Origin: Crotalaria pallida
Lineage: Eukaryota > Streptophyta > Magnoliopsida > Fabales > Fabaceae
Direction: 5' to 3'
DNA: 64,000 nt
NCBI GenBank assembly: GCA_037953625.1
Contig: CM075651.1
Coordinates: 141,078,501 to 141,142,500 of the forward strand
This document shows positions 23,411 through 34,636 of the stretch, piece by piece (the first letter of the stretch is position 1; each line of letters begins with the position of its first letter). The position numbers and the translations under genes were made by a program. The notes under the pieces are model-generated. The model was given only the letters and a program-made list of their open reading frames with translations. It ran no database searches and had not been told where the DNA came from.

Positions 23411-25953
23411 TAAGAAAGTTAATTGATTTTTCAAATTCATAACAAATAGATAGAGTTACTTTAAAAAATTACATTAGGAATTAAATAAAAATTAAATGAA
23501 ATAATTATTTTATGAGAATATTTTTTAAAATAATGTATTAGAAATAGAAATTAAATCTATCAAAAAAAAGAAATAGAAATTAATTAATTTTCTTTTTTTT
23601 ATATTTGATATCATGTTTTTTTTATAATACCAGAAATCGGAAGGAGTATGATAAATTGACATTCCAGTCTTATAGCTCGTTATGAGTAGTATATTTTTTC
23701 CGGTTTACAAATGGTAAAAAATCACCGTATCAATTCATAGGAAATGGGCACATTAAAGTATATTGTCATGTTTGTTATGCACAAAAGACCTGCATTTTCC
23801 TTCTTTTTATGTAGATACTGTGTTATAACCATACTTTAAGTATTTGTTTCCATTAAATCAAGGTTAAGAATTTCATTTTGGGAGTATATATTTGGGTAGA
23901 CATACATATACAGTATATGTTATCCCACAAAAGTATTTCATTTTACGTATTATTATTTTAATTGGTTAAAAAAATTGACACCTTAAATAATTTAAGCTAA
24001 ATATTTAATAAACTAATATATTTATTATTTTTTTAAGATGGGGAAGCATCAAAATAACATAAAGACAAAAGAATTAATATCAATTTATGAGATAATTCTA
24101 GATTTTTTTTTATAAAATATTGTCAGGTGGTGCTAGACCAATAATGGTTCCATTCGTATCTAAACCATTCGTGAAATATTAATAAGTTAAAATTATTTGA
24201 GTTTATTCGAAATCTTATTCAAAATAAACAACTTGAATGTGTTTGGAACACTATACAATAATTTCTCTGGATTGATATTGATAGCTTCTCTTAATCTTAT
24301 TTTACATTTGTTGGTTACCCCAATTTAGCATAGTTTAACCCTTTTTTTTATAAGGCAAAAATTTTATTCCAAAATATATTAAAAGCACAAGTAGTACTTC
24401 TAGAGACAAAATACATGCAAAGTCACAAAGAAAAAAACACCAAAATAATTGAACAATGTAGGCATCGAAAATTGGCAAAATGGATTCGTGACCTCGAAAA
24501 AAAATTGGCTCTAAGCAGAAGCACGAGGGTCTCAATTCCGATCCTATCAATTACATTTTGAGCAAAATGAACATATAACATGTCAGTCACGGGGTGAATT
24601 GAGAACGAATTTTCTTAATCTCTTCTCTGTGCATCGAACAGTCGATCCATGATAGCCTAATTGAATTGTATAAACAAAATAAAATTAAAATTATATGTAC
24701 ATTTTGCTAATGAAACTGTTAATCTAATTCATAATGATAACCTTCACCAAAGTCAAATCTAGCACGTCATTAACTCTACTTTGCCAAAGGCATTTCGTGC
24801 AGCAATGCTTTGATGTTACATTTGAACTATGGAAGAATCTTACACAGAATATTATGTTTGTTACAAATAATACTAATAATCATTAATTATGTGACTTAAA
24901 CCTATTAAGAAGGATATTATTATTCTACTTTAGTGACATGACGTTGTCTATGAATCAACCATATTTGCTCTAGGCTGCTTCCCTTTCGTATCAGGCCTGT
25001 AACATTCACATAATAACGTGGCACATCTAAGACTTTCATTTGAAATCAACAACGATAGGGTTTTCGACATTTTATATTTGTATTTTTATGGAAAGAAAAG
25101 TGACAATAAATTGACCTTTTACTCACCATTTTTATATATCAGATCTCTGTTGTCTTTAATTCAATAAAAGGGTAGTAGATGAATGCAACACTCAACAATG
25201 ATGTTTCAAATTTTAGAACAATGCCCTGAACGTGGGATATTGTTTCTTTGTCAACGAAGTGTATGAAATGGGTAATGTAATGTGTGGGGTGATATTTACT
25301 CCCTTCTCATATCGCAAGATTTAACAGCGTAGGATTTTTTCTAATTTCTTTGTTTTTGTCTTGAGATGTTATTAACACCTGCTTCGTTACTATTTGCACC
25401 CGATTTTTATAATTTTTTTCATTTACATATCAATATTACCCTTATACTAATTTATGAATATAAGTATTAATATAAAGATAATATTGGTAAGTAAGTAAAA
25501 AATTTATAAAAATCGAGTGCGAGTAATAATAATGGAATGAATGTTAATAACATATCCCTTTTTGTTTTATGCCTGGCTACCTACTAAGAAGAGGGGGGAG
25601 TATTATACTTTGTTTGAAAAGGTGGAAAAGAAGAGGAAAGTAAAACGATGGAGAGAAATTTGGGAGAGTATCCTCTTTTCCCTTGTTTGGAATGAAGAGA
25701 AACGAGGGAAGAAATAAAAATATTATTGGGTTTCCTATTTTAGAATATTTTACATTTTCATTTGCCATCAAGGTATTCTAAAAACTAACAAAGCCAATAC
25801 AATTGGTAAATAATTGGGATAACCAAATTTTGTAAGCATGATATTAAGAATTTGATTCTTGCTTATGGATATAAAAAATGTTTTATTAAAAGAGTATGTA
25901 CTCACTTGGATGAGTTAAAGAAATCACTTTTAAACCCTTGAAAATATTTATTA
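23411..25953. other. Intergenic sequence, no gene seen
   Basis: AT-rich with only short frames. 25590-25770 has purine/pyrimidine-rich text resembling repeat family X (3360, 44345). 25800-25900 has a weak tRNA-like B-box (AATTTGATTCT) that I could not turn into a SINE. Confidence 0.45.
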
Positions 25954-26241
25954 CTTCATTTGTTTCTATTTATTTGTCATGTTTCAAACAAAACACATTC
26001 TTTAAGAAATCTTATCATTACTTAGATTTTCAATACATTAATTATGTTTTTTTCCATTATACATTTTCGATCTCTCTATATAATCATTCTTTTTTTTCAC
26101 TACTTACATAAATCAAGACTTATTAAATAGGAGCAAACATGGAAAATAATATTTATTACGCTCTTAAAATCCTCAAAAGGACAAATAAAAATGAACAAAA
26201 AATCTCTCCAAAAAAGGACAGATAATAAGGAATGAAGGGAG
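25954..26241. mobile_element. Stowaway MITE
   Basis: Starts CTTCATTTGTTTCTATTT after TA and ends AGGAATGAAGGGAG before TA (26242-26243), with TTTGTC / GGACAG inside each end in inverse orientation. 288 bp. Confidence 0.6.
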
Positions 26242-27059
26242 TAGTTAAAGAAATCCCTTCTAAACACTTGGAAATATTATAACAAAAATGTTACTCCATC
26301 GTTTATTTAATTAAAGGGGTAGAAAAATATTTATACGACTAATTATTTTTATTTAGGCGATTCATTGGTTGTATATTTTAGACAAAAATATATTATTTAA
26401 TAAAAGTTTTTAAAATGTAATAATTCAACAATAAAAAAATGTATTGAAAAAAAAAATCTTGAAATGGCGAAGAGACTAAAAAAAATCATAATCTGACAAA
26501 TAAAAAGATAAATGATTCAAAAAAGGTGTAAAGATAATTTAAAAACCAAAAAATTCCTATAAGCACTCTTGTGAGAATAAAACCCCTAAAAATGCTCTGT
26601 TTCAAGGAAAGTGTGATGCTTAATGAAGATATCGTATTTAGTTCCAATATATATAAACACACACGGTTGATATTGACATCAACCCCTAAAAATCTTTAAC
26701 TTAGGAAAAATAATTGATAAAAACTCAATTTTATCTCTCCTTTATTTCTCAAAATGAAATGTGTATAGCTTGTGTGACAATTTAAGTTTTAAGGTATACA
26801 AATAAATATTTTGCTCGTTATGCTAACGAACTTTCATCTTGTCTACAGTATCAAGCTAGGTGTGTAATAAATTTAACATTTTTTCTTAACCATATTGATG
26901 ATAATAAATTTAACATTTTTTCTGATTATTCTTTGATCTTTTACTGCTATCAATTTAAAGCTCTAAGTTTAGCCAATTAAGTAGTGCAGTCCACTTTACT
27001 TGAGTTTTCTGATTATTCTGACTGAGTCATTTAAGAACTTCAGGTATTTCTCTGCCATG
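26242..27059. other. Intergenic sequence, no gene seen
   Basis: AT-rich flank of the retrotransposon. Two nearly identical AATAAATTTAACATTTTTTCT segments lie at about 26868 and 26910. Confidence 0.5.
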
Positions 27060-27064
27060 CCGCC
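27060..27064. repeat. Target-site duplication, left copy
   Basis: CCGCC directly before the left LTR, repeated at 37834-37838 after the right LTR. Five bp fits Ty3/gypsy integrases. Confidence 0.9.
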
Positions 27065-27694
27065 TGTAGTGTCCTTGAACACTTTATGTCCTTAACCCTC
27101 TGAGCCCTCAGGATTTAGTAATCAGGAGTTCACCAGGAGGTCAAGTATCTATGTATGACCTTATGGTTTTTCTGCAGTTCCAGTTGGGAAAGGCAGGATC
27201 TCCCCAATCAACAAGTGTGTGCAGAGTGTCAACTTAGGGATGAGAGTACGTACCTGAAACCCTAGCTATTGTGAGCTATTTATAGGGTTTGGAGGAAGTT
27301 GATGTGGGCCGTATGGGCCTCGTATCAAGGTGAGCTGAACCGGGATTCTGTGAGGGAATATAGGAGATTTATCCCCTTAGAGTCCGGATAGGATCAGCTC
27401 ACGATCCCATGTAGAGGCTGTTGCGAGATTCTAGGAGATATGAGTGGAAGCGATAGGAAGCCTTGGTGAGACTGAGTCAACCTACCAGCCGACGTTATGT
27501 CTCGGTTCTAGAATCCCGAGCCGATGGAGTGAAGACCGTGGTTGAGGCTCGGTCCCATAAAGTCCGAGCCTGGTTTTTTGGTACGCTCGAAATGAACGTG
27601 TCCGAGCGTGGGACGTTTAAGCAAACCGAGGGAAAGGTCCTTGGAAAATCCTTTATATAGGACTGTAGTTTTTATACGGTCGACAGACCCTACA
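27065..27694 (-). repeat. LTR (3' LTR in element sense)
   Basis: 630 bp, plus-strand text from TGTAGTGTCC to GACCCTACA. It differs from the other LTR at six substitutions, no indels. On the minus strand it has a TATA box CTATAAATAG (plus 27276-27285); on the plus strand it has TTTATATAGG (27652-27661) near its inner edge, pointing into the antisense gene. Confidence 0.97.
27652..27661 (+). promoter_or_regulatory. Plus-strand TATA-like site in LTR, candidate antisense-gene promoter
   Basis: TTTATATAGG at the inner end of the left LTR reads toward the antisense gene, whose ATG is at 28335. The site is inferred; initiation has not been shown. The same site lies at the far end of the other LTR. 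Confidence 0.4.
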
Positions 27695-27707
27695 AGCCCC
27701 CCAGCTC
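27695..27707 (-). other. Polypurine tract
   Basis: On the minus strand GAGCTGGGGGGCT abuts the 3' LTR start (TGTAGGG). This G-run is the expected plus-strand primer of reverse transcription. Confidence 0.75.
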
Positions 27708-28140
27708 GTAAGACTTTGAAAAGTCTGTGACGAGGTAATGAGCGCTTAGGATAAACTTTCCCGCATGCCTCGTGACAATTGTAATCGTGCCGACCGCTTC
27801 GAGGTGACGTTTTGGGTTCTCGAGATACGACGCGTTTCCTTGTAAGTTGTGCCAAATCATTGCGTTTTTGAAATTTGAAAAAGTACCTTTTAGAATTGCC
27901 ACGTCTCTCCCTATGATTGGTTGCATGCGTCCATGGGCTTTTGGCCCAAATGGGTAAGACGGAGGGAAACTGAAAAGTTTTCTCTTTTAACTAAAACTTA
28001 CCCTTTCTCTGCCTCATTACTCACTCTACTCCCAAAATTTCTCCGAATCCCCTTATTCTCTCTTCGAGTTCCACTTTGCTATCTCCGTTCCCAAATCAAG
28101 ATCCCCCAAATCCTTCTCCAGTTTTAACAACTTCACGCAG

Positions 28141-28260
28141 GTAACCCCTTCTACTCCTCTTATTTCCATTCCTGCAGTTTTCTTTATTCGTTTGGGGTTG
28201 TTTTTCTTTTGGAGTGAGTTTTTCTTTGTAAACGGGTTTTCTGGTTTCGGGATTTTGCAG
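28141..28260 (+). other. Candidate 5'UTR intron of the antisense gene
   Basis: A donor CAG|GTAACC at 28140/28141 and an acceptor TTTTGCAG|GG at 28260/28261 enclose 120 bp of T-rich sequence, ending 74 bp before the ATG. Canonical GT-AG with a U-rich tail supports it; there is no transcript evidence. The segment 27695-28140 before it would be leader and contains short upstream frames. Confidence 0.5.
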
Positions 28261-28334
28261 GGATTTCTGGGTAGAGTTTCTGGGTTTCTTTTGTTTTTAA
28301 GTGAGTGGGGTTTATACCTCAATTTGTTTGAATC

Positions 28335-30940
28335 ATGAGAGGATGGAGAGGTTTTAGGGAAGTTTATCGTGAACTCTGTAGGAGATTAGGAGAAAATCCA
28401 TCTAGTGACAGTGAATCAAGTTGTTCATCCTTTCCTGGGGTTTCTGAAGATTTTGGGAACGAAAGAAGTCCATGCTCGGAAAGCTCCACGCCTATCCCTG
28501 CTATTCCCCCCCTCAATTCGGGTTCTTCCGAGTTAAAACCATTAACAGTAGAACATCCATTGAATCCTGCCGACGAGACTAAGTGGTTATTAGCCTATAG
28601 ATTTGCTGAGCGTAGAGCCCAAGTTAGACTTAGCCCCGATCATGATATGGGGGAAAAAGAACCTGTAGGAAATCCATCTGAGATGGGTGGAAAAAGTTCG
28701 GGGTTCGGCATTAGATTTAAAGTAAAAACTCGTGCTATAAAAAATCCTAACGCCGAGCCTTTTTCTTTTTCCCCAGAAATGGTGGAACGCAGGTGTGTAA
28801 CCAATCCTGAAGAATATCCTCTACCGCCTAATCATGCGCAGTACGATGCTGTCTTTGATCGGGAAGTACTGGGGACGAGACCTTCATTGCTAACAACAAA
28901 TAGTCTTAATCATCTCCGGCCGATATTGACACCTCCGAGAGCGCACGGAAATACCTCAGATTTCGTATTAAGACCTTTGGGAATCGACAATCGGATTTGC
29001 TTCGAAGTGCCGGAAAATCGTCAATATTTTTACATCTATGAAGAAGTAGTAACTAAAGTCGGTATCCGCTTGCCCTTCTCCACCTTCGAGGTCGAGGTCC
29101 TCACTCATTTAGGAATAGCCCCAAGCCAATTGCATCCAAGTGGGTGGGCTTTCGTCCGAGCCTTTCAACAATTCTGCGATGTTGAAAACTTTGTCGCGTC
29201 GGTACGGTCCTTCTTTTGGTTATATGCTCCCCAAGTAAATAAGTTTGGTGATTCCAAGGGTCTTTGGGTGTCCCTAAAGGCTCGGAGGGGACATGCCCTT
29301 TTCGCCAAGGTGACAGACTCTTGGAAATCTTTCAAACCTCTCTGCTTCCAATACGAGTATACTGGGGCCGAAGTATGTTGGTTCATGGAACAGGTTGAAG
29401 AAGATGGAGTGATGACGGTCGTGCCTCGGTTTCCGTTGGGTTGGACGACGAACATTTATAACCGAGGATCCTCCTTGTATCAATTCGACTATAAGTCGGA
29501 TTTAACAAAAGCCGAAAGGCGATTATGCGACCACGTTTGGGAGTATCTTCAAGCAAATGGTCAAATTGATTCAAAACGAATTCTGGTGAAAGATACGCGA
29601 GACAAAGTGAAGGCGGAGCTGGGTATTTTATTTTATTTTATTTTTTTTTAATTTGATCCATTTTTCTTGCAGAAGCGATGGGGAAGAAAGCAACCAAAGC
29701 CAAGAAGAGTGAAGCTCGGGCAGCTAGAGTGTCACAGCTAGCAGCACTCAAAGAGTCTGCGTCCGGTTCTCCAATTAAGGGTCAATCTTCTGAGCCAACC
29801 CATCCTGAAAGGCCGACCGTTATCCCCAATACCACCCCCACTGTCAGGGTTACTGGTGTTGAACAGGTGATCAGAAAGGGCCGCGTTGTAGATGCGGTGA
29901 ATATCGAAGTAGAAGCTCATTCATCTCCCCAAGACGTTCCCGAGCGTCCCCTCAAGAGGACTCGGCTAGATAAAGGAAAAGGTCTCGCTGGAGACTGGTT
30001 CAATTTGAGCAAGTCCAACAAAGGGATTGAAATTCCCGAGGGTAAAGAAGATGCAGCTGCCAAGACGGTGTGGGGTAGGAAGATGTCCGACTCATTCATT
30101 GCCACCGTCTTTCCTCCTGAAAATGCTGAGGTAATCGAGTCTTGGACCCCTGGGACTTGGGAAAATAATTGTAAAGCGTTGGTGAAAAGCTTCTTACGGG
30201 GCGCGAGCATTTTCCATCACCTTGGTCATCATGGTGATGATGCTTATGCTGGATTGGCTCCCGAGGAAAAGAAGAAAAGATATGAAGCCAACGAGTGGGA
30301 AGATTACTTGGAAATTCAGGTCCAAGGTCTGAATAAAAGGATACAAGAAATGGCGGCTGAAAATGAGAGGCTTCAAAAGGTTGCACAAGATTCGGAGGGG
30401 GCCAAAGTTCGGGCCGAGACAACACTTCAAGCTGCCGAGGCACAGATAAAGAGGTCGGAAGAGATTCAGAAAAAGGCCGAGGAGGATGCTGCTGCTCTTC
30501 TGGTGGCTACGGAGAAAGCTCGTTCTGCCGAGCAAGCTGCTGCAGTGGCTCAGGAGCAACATGAGTATGCTAAAGACGAGATACTCAGGCTCCGAACTTC
30601 CTTGGAGAAGATGAGCGCGAAAGCGCTCAAGCATAAAAAAGCAGCTAAGGAGAATCTGTTCAATTGGGACCATGCAATTGAAGATTCTTTCTACAATACT
30701 GCCGAGCAACTCCGTGTTCTAAATCCTGGGCTTGTGACCAAGGGCGCTGATCCTAATTTTGCTGTGAAAAAAGGTCAAATTGTCGGCCCGAGTGGGGTTC
30801 CCATAGATCTGAATAACTCCGACCTTCCGGACCATTTGGCCGAAGATTCTGAAGGGGAAGGAACCGAGGATGCCGAAGGTGAAGAAGAAGAAGAAGACAC
30901 ATTCAATGCTGACAGCATCGTATTGTCCGATGTAGAATAG
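28335..30940 (+). CDS. Antisense gene of the retrotransposon: gypsy-type 'Transposase_28'-like / coiled-coil protein, two exons
   Basis: Opposite in strand to gag-pol and located between integrase and the 3' LTR. Exon 1 is 28335-29622 and exon 2 is 29673-30940; joining them over a GT-AG intron restores one frame (1288 + 1268 bp = 852 codons with stop). Residues about 230-345 carry the motif set of the putative gypsy-type transposon domain (Pfam PF04195, from memory): an LPFSTFEVEVLTHLGIAPSQ core, LHPSGWAF and FFWLYAP. Exon 2 is Lys/Arg-rich at its start, has a long Ala/Glu/Gln coiled coil (joined residues about 645-760) and ends in an acidic Glu tail. No catalytic triad is visible, so 'transposase' is only a family label. 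Antisense ORFs in this position are known from Tat elements such as Retand and Grande; their role is unknown. Alternatively the two ORFs act separately, the second using the ATG at 29678. The frame has no internal stops. Confidence 0.8.
29623..29672 (+). other. 50-bp intron of the antisense gene
   Basis: Starts GTATTTTA and ends TTTTTCTTGCAG, almost entirely T-rich. Unspliced reading runs into TAA within 10 codons. Fifty bp is shorter than most plant introns but the frame match on both sides is exact. Confidence 0.7.
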
Positions 30941-31450
30941 TTGTTTTTTTTTTTTTTGCCCAGGAATTGGGTTTTTGTAACCGCCCCAGTAGTGGGTTTG
31001 AACTTTTTCTATGCTTCTTTGCTCGAAATATTATAAACGTTTATAGTATTCGCAGTCAACTGTTTGCTTCTTTTGATACTTTGTGTTAAGAATTCAAGTG
31101 TCAAGACCTCGGAACTCCAGCGCTTTAGCCAAGGTGGGTTCCTCTATCCGCGATGTAAAATGATTTTAATAACCATGTTTGAATCGGGAGTCTTAGTAGA
31201 ATACTTGACGAGTTATAAGCTCTTGTTTGAGCTGTTTATAATCGTTCGCGTCATACACGGTGGCTAATCGAATATGAGGAAAAGTACGTGATACAATGAA
31301 TTCAGTAACAGTCTTTTTATTAATCAGAAGCAGAAAGTACAATGGGCTCGGAGTTCCACCGAGCGTACACCATCATTAAACAAAAATGGATAAAACTAAC
31401 AATTCTAACAAGAATAGATGAAACTATGAAACTATAACGAAAGAAAGATT
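30941..31450. other. Spacer between the convergent antisense gene and pol
   Basis: About 510 bp with no domain. The two genes converge here, so their 3' ends may overlap. A 67-codon plus frame at 31064-31267 is unsupported. Confidence 0.5.
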
Positions 31451-33916
31451 CTAACTGTAATATCCTTTGAGCTTCGCCACATTCCATGAGTTGTTGATAG
31501 GAGCTCCCGAGAGAGTTTCAAGTTTGTAGGCTCCTGTCCCGGTTTTGAATGTGACTCGGTATGGTCCTTCCCAGCTTTGGGCTAGTTTTCCGTCCTTTGC
31601 ATTCTTAAGACCAATATCCGCCCTTCTCAAGACAAGGTCACCTACCTCGAACTCTCTGGGGTTAACCGAGCGATTATATCCCTTCGCCTGCATCCTTTTA
31701 GCGTGCTTTTCTCGCTCGGCAGCCAAGTCCCTGACCTCCTCCGACAAAACAAGATCCTCACACAACAAAGTGTTGTTTAGAGGATTTGGCTGCTGCATAG
31801 CTCGGAAAGAAGGGATAATTTTTTCAATGGGGATGACTGCATCGCAACCGTAAGTGAGCCGATAGGGCGTTTCACCTGTTGAAGTTTGGATGGTGGTGCG
31901 ATATGACCAAAGCACCTCATGCAAGTTTTCCACCCAATTCCCTTTTGCTCCTTCAAGTCTTCTCTTGATCCCTTGAATGATGGACCTGTTTACTGATTCC
32001 ACCTGGCCGTTGGTTTGAGGATGTTCAACCGAAGAGAAGTAATGTTTAATATCCAAAGCACTGACCAAATCTTGGAACGCCCTTGCCGCAAACTGGGTTC
32101 CATTGTCGGTTACCAATATATGTGGCACCCCAAATCGAGCCACAACTTGCCTCTCAAAAAACTTTTGCACCTTTGCCGAGGATATGGTTGCCAAAGGCTC
32201 GGCCTCAACCCATTTTTTAAAATAGTCTATGGCCACGATCACCCACTTCAACTGTCCTGGTGCGGTTGGGAACTGCCCAATCAAATCCATTACCCATTGG
32301 TAAAAGGGATAGGGAGATGAAAGAGAATGAAGTTCCTCGGCTGGTTTCTGATAAACGTCACTGTGAAATTGGCATTTATCACACCTTTTCACATGGTCTA
32401 TCACATCTTGTTGAAGGGTAGGCCAGTAGTACCCTGCCCTTAGGACTTTTCTAGCCAGTGACTTCCCTCCAATGTGGTGGCTGCCTATTCCTCCATGAAC
32501 TTCTTCTAGTGCCAGCTTTGCTTTGGCGGGGTCGAGACACCTGAGCATTGGACCGTTGACCCCTCGGCGAAAGAGTACTCCCTCAACCAGTGCAAATTGA
32601 GATGCCTTCCTGACAAGTTTCCTAGCTTCCACCAAGTCGGTCGGCAAGGTCCCTTGTTCCAAATAGCTTGCAATTGGGCTAATCCAGCTCGAATCCAGTG
32701 ATATGGAGAGGACAACGCTAGGTCCATGCACCATTTCCTGAATTAAGCTCTTATTGTTTTCAGAGTTTTTTGTTGAGGCAAGTTTGGAAAGAATATCCGC
32801 TCGGCTATTGCTTTCCCTCGGTATGTGACAGATTTCGACTTTCACAAATTCGGATGATAAGAATCTTACTTTTTCCAAGTATTTTTGAAGGATTGGCTCC
32901 TTCGCCTGATATTCACCCTTGACCTGTGATACCACCAATTGAGAGTCGCTGAGAATTTTCACCTCTCGGGCTCCCACTTCTTTTGCCATCCTCAACCCCG
33001 CCAAAACAGCTTCATACTCCGCCTGATTGTTGGATGTTGAAAATCCGAACTTCAAGGAGTATTCAAGGGTGACTCCCTCGGAGTTCTCCAGAATTATTCC
33101 TGCTCCTGCCCCTATCTTATTGCTCGATCCATCCACATAGATGTTCCAATCCGAGTTTGAGCTCGTCAATGGCTCAGTGAACTCGTTAAGGAAATCAGCC
33201 AAGGCCTGAGACTTCATCGCCTTTCTCGGTTCGAAAGTTATTTCAAACTCAGAAAGCTCGATAGCCCACGTCACCATCCTTCCCGCCAAATCAGGTTTCT
33301 GCAATATTTGTCGGATCGGTTGAGCCGTTCTGACCGTGATGCGGTGGCTGTGGAAATATTGGCGCAATCGCCTGGCAGTTATTACTAAACAGAAGGTTAA
33401 TTTCTCCACTTTTTGATATCTGATTTCCGGTCCCTGGAGAGCTCTACTCACAAAATAAACCGGAGACTCTTTACCTGATTCCTCCCGTACCAAGACCGAA
33501 CTTACCACAGAATCTCCAACCGACAAATAAAGGAAAAGAGTTTCGCCATGGCTCGGACTAGACAAAATGGGAGGCGATGCCAAATAATGTTTAAGGTCAG
33601 TAAAGGCCTTTTCACATTCTTCATCCCATTCAAACATCTCCTCCTTCTCTTTCCTCAGCAGCTTGTACCATGGAAGGGCCTTTCTAGCTGACTGAGACAG
33701 AAACCTTGAAAGAGCTGCGACCCGACCTGTTAGCTGCTGAACCTCTTTGATGTTCGAGGGACTTTTCATCTCCAAAATGGCTCTGCACTTGTCCGGATTG
33801 GCCTCTATTCCACGCTCTGTAAGCATAAACCCGAGGAATGATCCTGCCGGAACTCCGAATGTGCATTTTTCCGGGTTCAGCCTCATATCAAACTGTCTCA
33901 TCGTTCCTAAGATTTA
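31451..33916 (-). pseudogene. pol: Tat pol, downstream part: RT thumb, RNase H, second RNase H, integrase
   Basis: The open part is 816 residues after an in-frame TAA at 33914-33916. Numbering from its first Met: RT C-terminal region (1-90), a degenerate gypsy RNase H (about 95-240), then a second, archaeal-like RNase H with D257, E295, D319 and D369; integrase follows with zinc-binding H475/H476-C507-C510 and a D539, D599, E635 catalytic triad spaced as D,D(35)E. The RNase H pair and this order identify a Tat polyprotein. All catalytic residues I can check are intact. It copies and inserts the element's cDNA. The reading frame runs straight on from the upstream RT segment; only the stop separates them, so translation here would need readthrough or a suppressing event. 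Transcription would start in the right LTR. Confidence 0.9.
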
Positions 33917-34636
33917 TTTTAAGTCTTTTGCATGATCTTCCTCTTTTAAACTTTTCGCAATCATATCGTCTATATAAACCTCCATCCTCGGCCCAATCAG
34001 AGAACCAAAAACCTTGTTCATCATGCGCTGGTAAGTTGCCCCAGCGTTCTTCAATCCGAACGGCATAACATTATAGCAATAAGTAGCGTTTTCTGTGATA
34101 AACGAGGTTTTTACCTGGTCTGGGGGATACATTGGGATCTGATTGTATCCCGAGTAAGCATCCATAAAGGACAACCTTTGATAGCCAGCCGAACTATCCA
34201 CCAATTTATCGATGCATGGTAGTGGGTACTGATCCTTCGGGCACATCGTGTTGAGATCTGTGTAGTCCACGCACATCCTCCATTTCCCGTTGGACTTCTT
34301 GACTAGCACAGGATTGGCCAACCAATCAGTGTATACCACCTCTCTAATAAATCCAGCTTCTAAAAGCTCAGCTACCTTCTCATCAGTCGCTTGCGCTTTC
34401 TCAGTTCCGACCCTTCTCTTCTTCTGACATACTGGCTTGGCGCCAGGATATACACTCAACTTGTGGCAGATGAAGTTAGGATCGATTCCCGGCATGTCTG
34501 CTGAGGTCCATGCAAACAAATCCTTGTTTTCAATTAGAAGTTCAGTAAGCTCTTCTTCTAGCTTTTCCGACAGGCCAACCCCTATCTTGACGTAGTGAGA
34601 TGGCTCGGGGCCGAGGATTACTTTTTTAAAGTTCCC
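33917..34636 (-). pseudogene. pol: Tat pol, reverse transcriptase segment between two stops
   Basis: The open segment lies between TAA at 34637-34639 and TAA at 33914-33916, in the same frame as its neighbours. From the Met at 34519 it has 201 residues with RT fingers and palm: a VDYTDLN motif, D120 in FMDAYSGY and the YIDD box with D184/D185. This is the core of an RNA-dependent DNA polymerase. There is no sign of frameshift; both breaks are single stop codons, most simply single-base changes. It could also be a degenerate readthrough design, but the second stop inside the RT domain argues for decay. Confidence 0.88.

Noticed and set aside
22338..23440. Paired short frames facing each other
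   Set aside because: They are the two arms of the hairpin MULE, so any frame on one arm is mirrored on the other.
25299..25600. Possible Stowaway with ends CTCCCTTCTC and GGGGGGAG
   Set aside because: Terminal match is too short and internal sequence does not pair near the ends.
25800..25930. Possible SINE
   Set aside because: A weak B-box-like string exists but there is no convincing A box, tail or duplication.
27508..27926. Minus-strand frames of 78-115 codons in and beside the left LTR
   Set aside because: The part inside the LTR recurs in the other LTR (37647) and the rest is untranslated leader of the antisense gene; no domain.
30194..30709. 171-codon minus-strand frame
   Set aside because: It is the mirror of the coiled-coil exon of the antisense gene; Leu/Ser-rich shadow with no domain.
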